Assembly: GCA_036245805.1 (NCBI GenBank)
Contig: BTRK01000002.1
Coordinates: 10,536,689-10,600,688, forward strand
Direction: 5' to 3'
Origin: Pristionchus mayeri
Lineage: Eukaryota > Nematoda > Chromadorea > Rhabditida > Neodiplogasteridae
Length of the DNA stretch: 64,000 nt
Positions 11,620 through 23,000 of this stretch are shown here, piece after piece (the stretch's first letter is position 1; each line of letters starts with the position of its first letter). A program made the position numbers and the translations under genes. The notes beneath the pieces are model-generated. The model was not told the DNA's origin. It ran no database searches and was given only the letters and a program-made list of their open reading frames with translations.

Positions 11620-12200
11620 CGATGGGAACGCGCACTCATTTTAGGGCGACTAGCAGATATCCTGATTTTAGTCTCATTGATATTAGCCATATTCTAGGAA
11701 AAGCTGGACTGATTTTAGAATACCTTTTTGTATGTGTCAATTTCACTCTTTTTGATATTAAATGTTATCACTTGTGAGAACGAGAATTAGTTTTAGTGCG
11801 ATTAGCAGAATTTGACGATTCGAGAGATGTTTTCTAAATCTGGACTATATTCTTGGTATGCAAATTGAAATATCGTTTCCTTATTGACTGTCTGCTCTGA
11901 TTTCGTCCATGGAAACGCGCACTCATTTTAGGGCGATTAGCAAAATTTCTTAAGGTCTTTTTTTGCATTTTAGACTTGACACACATGTCAATTACATACT
12001 CTGTTCGTTCTTGTTTGAAGATAACTCATTCATTTTCGGTCGATTAGCAGAATTTCACAATTTTAGTCCCTTCTTCTTGTCAAGTAAGGACTGCTTTTAG
12101 CATCACTTTTTGATATGTCAATTGCACCATTTTTTCGATATTGATTGCTATCAGTGATGAGAACGCGCAATCATTCTAGAGTGATTAGCTGAATTTCCAG
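11620..12200. repeat. Degenerate tandem array, period about 110-150 bp
   Basis: Units marked by CGCGCACTCATTTTAGGGCG and GATTAGCAGAATTT recur near 11625, 11778, 11911, 12020 and 12158. Each is followed by a variable AT-rich segment with a TTTTTGATATT motif. This is a second array, distinct from the one at 9.4-10.2 kb. Confidence 0.55.
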
Positions 12201-14004
12201 GTTTCACCCTCTGACCTCATATTTGAATCGATTTTTAGCATATTCGTTTTCCGTATATTTGAATTAGTTACACGTTCCTAACAGTTTTGAGCTCATTTCA
12301 CGATTTGATGCCCGTTTTATGCTAAAAATGTTGTAAATTGTGACCTGAATTTGTTCTGCGTTCTGAGTCCTTATCACATCTTATCATTTCTCAATTTACT
12401 TACATTCTGATGCTGATCAGCCTTGTCAGTGTATGCAGTTTGCGCTCAGTTTCGAGCATCATTCAATAAACAAAGCGTGCGCTTCGAGATTGATAGATTG
12501 ATCAGCTCGGACCAGCTATTTATTCAAGGCATGGTGCCTAGCCTCTCCATTGTTTCAGGGAAGCGCATGGCCTATCTAGACGCGCGTCTCGCTCCCACTA
12601 TGGTTTCCCTTTTCAGGTAATAGTTCATCATTTTCGGATAGGTTTCACGTAGGCTAGATAGTTGATAGGCTCGGAAATTATGTAGTGTTTTCGACATCGA
12701 TCCCAATCACAAAATAATGACTAAAAAGGGGAAGAAACCATAGCCCACTCTAGACGCGCGTCTCGGCCTCTCCCAATGTCTGGTCCCCTAGAGAATTCTG
12801 CCGTTGCTCCCGAGCGTCTAACTCGATTTCCTTCTTCCACTTGCTCCTCTTCCAACTGTATCCCCAAGTCTGTTCAGGGCACTTTTTAATCGTCATTAGT
12901 CATACTTAACCTAGATTTGTTAATTGCCTGGGGGCAATTACTTCCCGATCGCCTCGCGCAAACTGCACCTACGCCTGCTCCTCCGCCTAACTTAATTTCC
13001 TCCCATTTTCTCACGTTCACAATGTAGCCGCTAGAGGACACTGCCCATGTTCATAGCCCATGTTTAACCGAAATCTGCATAATTCCCTGGGGTTAATTAC
13101 TTTCCCATCACGCAAACTGCACGTAGACAGGGGGCTTTCCCGGCCATAGATCGGACACATAATCTCGTCGCCGCCTCCCATCCTGCTAGCGTTGAAAACC
13201 CGCCGCTCGCTCTCTTTGTTCACACACTCTCTAAAGGTCAGACAGGACGCGATAGTACACAAACTGAGGAGAGCACTCCTCTCCCCCTCCCTGCCCTTCA
13301 CCCCACATATGGCCCACTGGCGCGTTGGCTCCCCGCCCCAAGTGTGTGTCTAGTCTGCTCCACTAGGGCGGGATGGGTGGGAGAGAGAGGGGGCGAGGGG
13401 AGAGAGGGGGAGTGGAGAAAGATGAAGGTTAGTTGACCACTATTCAACCCCTCCTCGACTTCCTTCCTATTATCTTGTTGGTTTGTGTTGCTTATATTGA
13501 TCGGGTGCTTGACTCACCCCATTCCTTTTCTTTTTGGTATCCAGTTCGTTTAGCTATGCAAAGATAATGATCGGCACGTGCATTCCACATGCGCTGGACA
13601 GAGAGATGAGAGATCAGAGAACAGGAAGAGGGAGAGAGGGTAGGGTTCAGAGAGGCGCATATAGCGGTCCAAGATCAGGAACAACTGAGTGCCGAGTGTG
13701 CTGTTGTTCTTAGCTGCCAATCATAGGGATAGACGCATCCTTGTATTCCCATTACTTCTTTTTTCTAGTATTGCTTCGCAAATTGTGCATCCTAATGTGT
13801 AACTAAACAATGGAAATGTTGCGGTCCGTTCATGCCAAAATCTTTGACTCGAGCTATCCCTTGACAAGATCTAGCCAACTTGCAGTGGGCGCATAGTAGT
13901 TACCACGCGCAGGTGAAAGTCTTTGTGCAGTGTGCAGATAAAGTATGCGATTCCCACGAAAAGCAGTGTCTACGTGTCATTAAGTAGGTAGCCGTGAAAC
14001 CGCC

Positions 14005-14530
14005 TTGTGGAGACCAGAGCTTGCTAAATCCGCCAAGTGAATCACGGAAGACGCGGTAGTGCCTACATGTATTCCACCATTGCTTCCCATCTTGCTCGAC
14101 TTCCTTCCACGTTCTCTTCTGTAAACTGTATTCGCTAGTCCTTTGAACCCTGTAGCGCTATTCATCTCAGCCTTAGATGAATATGGAGACAAAAGCGTGC
14201 TACTAAACCAGCTGATTGATTCACGGAAGATGCCTATGTCACTATAAGTAGCCAACCGGGTATGTGCCTTATGGAGACTAGAGCTTGCTTCATAACGAGC
14301 TAAATATTGTTTAGGGAAGATGCGTCAGTGCCTACGTGTGTTCAAATAGATACCAGCTAATTCCGCCATCGCTTCCGATCTAACGCGATTTCCGTACGCT
14401 TTCTCCTCTGGCAACGGTATATTCTAGTACTTTCAAAACGATTTCAAATATAGACCCCTAGTAGACTAGAGTGCGCTACATAACGAGCCAAATATTGTTT
14501 ACTCGGACGATGCATCAATGCGTACGTGAG
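14005..14530. repeat. Degenerate tandem repeat, 3 units
   Basis: A unit with GGAGACTAGAGCTTGCT, then CGAGCTAAATATTGTTTA and GATGCGTCAGTGCCTACGTG, recurs near 14008, 14270 and 14456. It is imperfect and non-coding. Confidence 0.45.
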
Positions 14531-14839
14531 GTTTCGCCCCTCTTCTTCTCAGGCGGAGTCGTTGCAAGCAAACAAGTGTGCCAATTCCCTGCCATTTTCA
14601 CTCCCTCCCTCATGGCGTCTGGCGCGCACTTTCTCCATTACGAGTGATCTATGGTCGGTCAGATTGAGCGAGAGAGTATGTGGTTTGGAGAGAGTAGAGA
14701 GTATCTAATTCACCCCCTCTCTGCGTAGTGTTAACACTTTCTGGCGTCGGCGGCGCACACGCAATTTGATTGGCGCTTGTGAACGCGCGCTGATCTTACG
14801 ATTTTGTTGAGCAATCGCCTGACACTCTCAAAATTTCAT

Positions 14840-14912
14840 GCTCTCTCTCTTTCTCTAACCGATGAGAGAGAGTGTGGTTTGGAGAGAGCAAGACTATTGC
14901 TCATTTTGTCCA
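14840..14912. repeat. GAGAG hairpin repeat, copy
   Basis: A stem of GCTCTCTCTC against GAGAGAGAGT is followed by the family tail TGTGGTTTGGAGAGAGCAAGAC. Related copies lie near 14649, 15531, 15723, 18712 and 23402. Confidence 0.5.
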
Positions 14913-15534
14913 TTCTTCTCCTTGTAGCCACTAGAAATGCCATTATTTATCAGATATTCCACCTCATTTAACGCTCAGTTTCACGAAGTGTTCGATTCTT
15001 GCAAAATGCGATGGAAGCTACACACTGCGTTTTGGTAGAAGCTAGTTTATCATTTTCTATGTGATGTGGGCATTGATGCGCTTTTGATCACGCCACTGCG
15101 AACAACTGCTAGACATGAAAAGATGTCTAGTAAACTTGCAAGGCTGACCCGTGACTTTTCCCTCGTGCTCACAAACTGGTGATAGTGCATACAAAATAGG
15201 TTTAGCATATTACCCGTCTCGTCATGGCACACTCTAATCTCCGACACAATCGTTGGAATCTGTGTTAAGTTTAGAGTTTGCCATTCGGCTCGCATAATGT
15301 CACTCATCATGGCTGTTACTTCATGTTAACTTCACAGTAAGTCTAGAATCTCCACAGCACAACGTAGCCTTCATCACAATCGTTGAAACTCATGTTAGTT
15401 TGAGTCGCTTGTGTTCCCCGCTCGGTCGTTGCCTGTCAGTATTGTTTTTCAGAAACGACGTGCGCATCAACGTATTGGCGATAGACCTACTAGTTCCATT
15501 CGATGAGCAATGGTCTGACTCCCTTCAGTTTGCA

Positions 15535-15592
15535 CGCTCTCTCGCCGGTCAGATAGACGAGAGAGCGTAAAAACTGAAAAGAGTCAGACGAT
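15535..15592. repeat. GAGAG hairpin repeat, copy
   Basis: Arms ACGCTCTCTCG and CGAGAGAGCGT flank a short loop. The tail AAAACTGAAAAGAGTCAGAC is a variant of the family tail. Confidence 0.5.
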
Positions 15593-15727
15593 TACTCCAT
15601 TCGATCGTCGTTATCCACGCTTGGCCTCTGAGAGAAATCTCGATAGAAAGGACGCGGAACCGGTAGATTTCCTAATTTCATAATCCCTGCCTCTGGTGGA
15701 GCAATTGTCTCGCCCTCTCCATATCAT

Positions 15728-15786
15728 ACACTCTCTCGCACACTCTGATCGACGAGAGAGCGTGTGGTTTGGAGAGAGCCAGACTC
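15728..15786. repeat. GAGAG hairpin repeat, copy
   Basis: Arms ACTCTCTCG and CGAGAGAGCGT are followed by the tail GTGGTTTGGAGAGAGCCAGAC, nearly identical to the 14.8-kb copy. Confidence 0.5.
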
Positions 15787-16800
15787 CTCTGATGCAGCTA
15801 GTGATCTAGCGAGCATAGGAGAGTGATGATAAATCATCAATTGTGGAGCGCAAAGCCCGATCAAGAATCCGAGTGAAAGTTTCACTGCAAATTTCCTTCT
15901 CCGTTTCGCTCAGATAAAAAAGCTCGACCTAATTTAACCCGTTTGCGAACCCTTCGCCTAGATCATTCCATTTCGCATCGTGTGTCTAATTTCTACTTTG
16001 ACCGATCAGATAGTCGTAAAATTAGACGATGAGAGGCCTTTGTGTAAACACTTGTCACTTAGCTCACTGGGAATTGTCTTCATGTTTCGTCTTCTTGTTT
16101 AAGTGACCATCTAGACGGAGCATTTTCGCCATCTAGCTCAGAATTACCAATTAAAGTTCAGTTTGGATAGATCAGTGCCCGAAAATTCACCAACGCCCCT
16201 GATTGCCAATGCAAATTTCGCAGCGCAAATCTGTCCAACACTAGTCGCTATGAGTTTCGTCAGTGTCCTCACTTCCTGTACTATTTGGCGAAACGGTTCC
16301 ACTGAAATAGGATTAGCGCTCATTTCGAATTGGTCACGCTATAGCCTAAAGGACATTCCTGACTAGCCTCCTCATTTAATTGTCCCCAGACACCGCCGAT
16401 TTCTATCTGATCCCAACCTCTTTCTTCCCGGGTGGCAATCTATCTCCGCCCGAAACCGTTCGTTCCGCTGCCCTTGACCAATTTTTTGAACCACTCTCTT
16501 AATTTCGCGTGCTCTCTCGTCCTATTTCTTTGTTCATCGCGGCGCGCGGTCCATTTCGTACTGCAAATGCACTCTTCATTCTTCTTCTGCATCGGCCGGT
16601 CAAAGAGAACCCCTAAACACAAACCAGAATGCGTAATGAACTTAGAGGCGGGTCCAGAAGGGACAGGGAACCCCACTTTTGCATTGATACATTTGCAGAG
16701 AATCGGTAGACTGATGTCTGTCGAATTTGCTCGCTTCAGTGGTTCCCGGGCTGCCTGGGAGATCCCGGGGGCAGTCTTTTGTGTCGACTGGGGAATCCCC

Positions 16801-16924
16801 AGTAGGGTTTCATTTTTGGATGTGTTTCAGGTGCGCCAGATAGCAGATAAACGCATGAGCTATGTATCGAACCTGAAACATACCCAAAATCGAGCCTGAA
16901 TAACCTAAAAATTGAAACCCTACT
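16801..16924. mobile_element. TAGGGTTTCA hairpin MITE, full copy
   Basis: Terminal inverted repeats AGTAGGGTTTCATTTTTGG and CTAAAAATTGAAACCCTACT enclose an inner inverted pair, GTTTCAGGTGCGC and GAACCTGAAAC. Diverged copies occur in the SMAD introns (about 17985-18112, 18830-18905, 21464-21597, 21925-22005 and 24098-24195). Confidence 0.65.
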
Positions 16925-17093
16925 ACCTAGTGGGGGATGGCTTCGAAAGGAATAGAACCTTAATTTCGCATTCTTTTTCGAGGACTCAGCGCATCTAAAT
17001 TCGCATTTGTTTCCGTCGTTATGCCTGCTAACACCACTTCATATTGTTGTAATTATTTAACAAATTAATTAGATGAATTAGCTAAATTTCAGG

Positions 17094-20000
17094 ATGTCAG
17101 GGGGCGGAGTCCAGCAGAGCTTCAATCTCCTGGCCACTGACCCCACCTTCGCCGCACAGTACCTCGCCCACACAGCAGGTGTGCCATTCTTGCATTAACA
17201 GTTCTCAGTAAGTCGAGGGACAAGCAGTTGAGCGCAAAATCGTCATACCCTTCTGACGCATTTACAAGCTATCTGAATCATTGTTGATTGCGAAAACGCC
17301 GAATGAGCTGGAGAATGGTCAAATTGCTTACGGTGCAGCTCTTATATCATTAGTGTTTGACTATAGTTTTGAATAGAATCACAATTGAATACTTTACTGT
17401 GAGCAGGAAGAGCGCCAAGAATCACTTGCTCACAAATTGTTGGCCCTTTGCGTACACGTGACATGTAATCAAAGTTCTGTCAAATGACTTCTCTCAATGA
17501 CCAGACATCGAAGTCTACCTCTGTCAGTAAGCGAATGCTAGATGAGTTTTGAGAAGGGAGAGATGGGCGAGTAGGTGCCAAAGGCTGTCTCCCCTTACTT
17601 CCCGTATCCGTGTCGAGGCATGAGAAAACGGGAACTCTCTTCATTTCCCACGCTCTCTCGTCTCTATAGCCCTCAAAAGAGAACAAGACACCAGAAAATG
17701 AGCAAAGACAGAGGGAAGCTAAGCATGTCTTTGCGAGTAATTCCTCTCTTCATTCGGCTTGCTCTTTCACCAGTCTCACCTGCGCAAGAGCGAGTTGAAT
17801 GAGGAGAGACAGTGCTCTCACATTAGTTTCGCAGACGCCAGCTATGAGGCCCTCACTGTGTCAAATTTCCTCGTCGCTTCTCCACTTTACCTATGAATCC
17901 TTTGAAATTATCAATCTACAACGCGATAGTGACTCAACAGCGCGCAATGCGTCTGCTGACGCTTTCGGATGAAGACGGTACGTACTAGGGTTACATTTTT
18001 ACGTAATTTTACGTCCTTTTCGGGTACGTTTCATGTTCGCTAAATATCTGAGCTCATCAACTATGTAGCGCACTTGAAATCTACACGTAATTGAAGTAAA
18101 ATTACATGCAAATACAAAAATAGGTGCTGTCCGATGATATATCACTACGGTATGCGGGTACGATAGGTAGTTCGTCGAGTGAGATTCAATATTTTCAGCC
18201 GGTAACACGAATCCGATGCTGCTCAACGGCCAGCTGCCCTCTACTTCGACGATGACGTCGTCAATGCCGTCGATGAGTTCGATGACGTCATCGATGGGCC
18301 TGCCCTCGACCAGCCAGTCTCCTCTCGTCACAACTGCTGCATTCCGCTACAGTCTACCGCCGAACTCGGAGCTACTGGGTGAGTGCGCGGGTTCCACAGC
18401 CGCAGTTAATCTAAATTAAGATAGTATTGTTTTGGGAAATTGGATATCAATTTCAGGCAGATGTCACATGGGCTAGATAGCTGAAGAGCTGCTGATGATC
18501 TATGTTACTAATCCGAAAACCTACTCGAAATTATAGAAAAATTACAAAATGTACTAGGTGTGCGATGCATTATTGATAATTTTCAGCGAGCGTTCAAGCG
18601 ACATCTGCTGCTCTTGCCGCTGCAAGTCATCTGCCTGCGACCACGTCCACTTTGCCGCAGCAGTCGAGCATTGGCGATGGTGAGCAATAAATTTTCAGCG
18701 ATTCTGCAACTTTTACACGCTCTTTCTCGGGTGTGAAAGTGCGAGAGAGCATGTAAAGTGAGGAGAGTCTGGCAGATTCGCACGATTCTACCAGTATTAT
18801 CTTATAGGACAAATTATGTTATATTTTTGGCTAAGTTTCAGGAGCGTGAAATGTGATATCTTATGAACAGTTGTCTATTTTTACGCACCTGAAACCTACC
18901 CGAATAGACAAACAACAAGTTTCCAGAAGTTGGCAGAATGCTGTTGTATCCAGAGTGTAGGCGGCAACGCCTTTCAATGGCGGAGACTAGTAAAAACTTG
19001 ATCGGCACTGAATCGAGCGCGAATGTACTGTACACCCTCGTTTCCTTAACAGAGAAACGACGCGATTAACGACTAGCAGAGTATAAATCGAGCGGATCCT
19101 TCCTTTGTGTCTGAGCTTTCCCGCTTCAAAAACTATACCATCATCGATTTTTTCCGTCTGAAATAGTGATCATTCGCAGTAGAGTTCGCAATTCCGGTAA
19201 TATCTTCATCCCCGGTTTCTTCTAACCGGTTAGAGCGGGCGGAGTTTAGGTTAACCACTGGTTAACCAGTGTTCTGACCAGAGGAGTTGCCCACTTACTG
19301 GTTGGAACAAACCAGAGATTTATCATACTCTCGATTGAGTCACGAGAGTGTGGGGTAAATGAACAATAGGTTACCCTAATTACGAACTTTAATTCGCAGC
19401 CCAACCCTCATCGAGCACGTTTACCCCTCAACCGTCACTGACCTCCTTCCAAGGTGAGAACATGCTTATCGATTGATATTTTATCAGTACGCAGGTTTCA
19501 GTAATCCTTGAACCATTTTGCTTTCCAGACTCAGCAGTAGTCGGCCGGAAGTTCTCCACAGATCGCAGTCTCCAGCAATCAACTAGTCAAGGTAATTGGA
19601 CTTTTCGTAAAATATTATTTATTGGTTATTCTAAAGCCCATTTGCAGTAAAGTGGTTGAGAATAACCTCGAGTGAGCTTCATTCTACGCGCTCTCCCACC
19701 CGTATTTTCATGCGAATAAGAAATTGAACCAACTGTCGATCGATTCCAGGCCAGGCCGGTTCGCCCTCGAGACTCGCCATGAAGAGAAAGCACTCGCAAG
19801 TGGTGAGTGAAAACATCGAAGATGAAAGATAAGGTCGAGACCCTTCGGCGCATTGTTGCTATTTCACTTGACGAACTGTTCAGATATCAGTGAAACTCAA
19901 TCAATCTTTTTGAATGAATTCACAATTTGGAAAAATAACATAGCGAAAATTGATAATATAAAATCGTGGAAAGCACAAAAACGCAATAAACGTGAAGCAT

Positions 20001-23000
20001 ATCACACCAATTACTGTACCTACCGTATCATACCCTCAGGGCGACGATGGATCCTCGTCGTCTTCTGACGCGGGAAGTGGTTCGTCCGCGCCCCCGCGGC
20101 CGCCTCCACGTCCGCTTCCCACGAATCAACCGCGCATCACGACGCGCCCTACAGGTAGGGTCGTATCGTGGACAATGACTCTCTTAATTTTGCGTGATCT
20201 CTCGTCAGAACAACAACATAGAAAGCGCGCTGCATAATTAGACCATTTTAAATCAAGCCAACCGCATTTAGGGACAGCGACGCTCACGGACTTCAGCGCG
20301 TACCTCATGCAGTACAACATCGTCAGTTTGATTATTTTTTTAAAATTTTTATTTGAAATGAAAGCCCTGATCACATCGTTGCTATCCACATTCGGGATTA
20401 ATTAAAATTTCATTGAAACTTATTTCAAAAGTTATGATCAAAATGCTTCCATCAATACTCTAGGCGCGGATGATATTATGACGAACATAAGTAATATTTG
20501 TGATATTATGACGAACATAAGTAATATTTGAACTAATTAATAATTGATTAATGATGCTAATTGAAGTCTTCGGACACGGAATTCGCGCAGAAAGCACTCG
20601 AGTCACTGCACAAGAAGCTGAAAGATCGCCCGGCGGAGATGGAAGCATTCATAGCCGCCGTGGACACTGGAGGTACGTGAGCATTCACTTTTGGGTATGA
20701 TGATCTATTGTTGTCAGCGCTAGCGCTTGTTCTGCTATTATTATGAATATTGGGCGTAAATATTACACTAAGAAAATATGTTTTAGAAACTGTTCAAATT
20801 TGGCAGCGCGCCAAATATTTGATTTCAGCTGAGATATAAATTTTAAAAAGAAATCAATAATTTAAACTTACAGGCCAGGAACCGGGAGGATGCGTGTTAG
20901 TGCAACGGACGCTCGACGGGCGGCTTCAGGTTTGGAAATTTCTGGGTCTCGGCAGGAATTAGAGGATTCAGGATTACTGTAACTTAAGAGATGTAGGTAA
21001 ATGGCATATCTTGTGAGACGATCAAGTATACAATAATTGTATCCGGAGCTGGCACGTCTGAAGTTTGCCGGATCCTGGCGCGAAAATCAGGATTACGGTA
21101 ACCGTATCTCTGCAGGTAGCCGGCAAAAAGGGCTTCCCGCACGTCATCTACGGCAAGCTCTTCCGCTTCGACGACACCAACAAGAACGTGCTCAAGGTGG
21201 GCTTTCAGACTGCAAAATTTTTCTACCGTTGTCAGCTCGTGTTCTTGCTTCCAAAGGACGCATGTAAAGTAGCGGTAAAAGAGAAACTAGAAGGTTTCGT
21301 AGTCAACAATCATTTTAAACGATGGAGCCAGGAACTCCTCGATGTTGTATTACTTTCGGTGATGCTCAAGAAAAAACTTAACATACAACAATCACCAAGT
21401 GGATGAAAACAAGTAACAAGCAAAACAATCATGTTGAAAACTGTTCGAATTAATCCGTTCAGGCTAGGGTTACCCTTTTCAGGTATTTTTGTGCCATTTT
21501 TAGTTAGGTTTCAAGTGCACCAAATATATGACTCATAACCTATGTAGCGGCCTTGAAACATTTCCGGCAATGAAGTCAGATTACCTGAAACCCTACTTCA
21601 GGCGCTTCCCGACATCTGCAAGCATGGCTTCGACCGCAAGGAGTGTGAGGCGTGGGAGAAGCAGCAGGAGCAGCTGCAGCGTCCGTCTTCCTCTCAGCAG
21701 GTGCTGCAGCCTGGACTGGAGCCGCCCGTCAATGCATCCACGCCGGTTAGCTGCTTGATCTTCGATTTTTGCTCACTAACTACCACGAAATCCATAATTT
21801 GTCTACTCCTCTAACTACAACACTTCCACGGATCCGCATGCCTTCCCATCAGTGAAACATGGCAATTACGCGCGTTTCACTGGGCGCCTCCTAGATTTCA
21901 TTGGACATTGCTCTGAGAAATGTGTCCTTTCGGCTAAGTTTCAAGTGCGATACATGGCTGATGAGCTGCGGAGCTATTTAGAACAAACGAAACCTACTTG
22001 AACATGCAATAAATGCTCAATTAGATAACTATTAATCTCTGGCAAATTTCTGTGTCTGTTTGTGTGTCTTCCTTCTTTTGTTTCCCTACCCATCAGATCA
22101 ACATGGCAATTACTTTCGTTTCTTTTTTGGGTTCTCGAATCTCGATTTCTCTCCTCCTCCTCTCTAAAATTCGATGAATGTTATGGTGCTCTCTCCCATC
22201 AAACGATGTTTTCGTGTCAAATTCCCGCTCTTTTCCTTTATTTTGAGGCGCGCTTCGCCGCCATTCATTAGCATCACCTAGGGGACGGCTTGAGGCATTC
22301 CCCAACGCCCGGAGCGTCTACCCATTAGTAGTCGTGACTTGAGCATTCAAGAAAACCTGAATAGATCAGTACTTCCTCTAGACTTCTGTAGTTAGTCCTA
22401 GACGACGGCTTTCCGCAACGCCCGTGTGCCGAACATAGTGTCATCTAGGGATGAGTTCGAAAGAAATACTTTCGTCATTTTGCGTTATCTGTAGCCAGCA
22501 AAATCAGTGTGATAGTGTAAAGAATCGATAGTGTCTACCAATTGTCAGTCGTGACTTTATCTCATGATAAAGGGTTCCGAATAGACTGGCAATCCGACCC
22601 TCTAAACATCGGCGGAATTTCCTGCCCCCCGATTGAGAAGCCATAGCCCAGTTATCTCTCAGTGGCCACGTCATTTCCGAGACAATTCCTGTTCGAAATA
22701 ATCATGGCGTCATGTTTCTCGCTCACCTTCAAATTCGTCCGTTTCTCTCTCAATTTCAGCGCTTGCCATCCTTCGTTTTTATCTACGCACTCACTACACA
22801 CTCTTCTCTTTCGCGCCAATTTCATTTCCTTTTTAGACAACTATACTCTAGTGTAGATTTAGTGACATTGATCTGCTTTATCGCGTTCTTTTTCGAGTTT
22901 CCGCTGAAAAACTCGGTGTTTTCAAAATCAATCTCCAGTGTGTGTTTTCCCTCCTCCGTTCCCTTATGAGCAATATTATTAGCGAAAACGCTGCAAAATC

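Larger units (their letters stand above)
7072..17093. other. 10-kb non-coding stretch between gene A and the SMAD gene
   Basis: Only small open frames occur here, without splice support or recognisable domains. The region contains degenerate tandem arrays, short hairpin repeats, a CRE-bearing hairpin element, and purine- or pyrimidine-rich tracts (about 11420-11475 and 13375-13430). The right half may include distal promoter or 5' sequence of the SMAD gene, but I see no defined promoter. Confidence 0.6.

Noticed and set aside
9380..12200. CRISPR-like spaced repeats
   Set aside because: Units are degenerate, long and without constant spacer length; the genome is eukaryotic.
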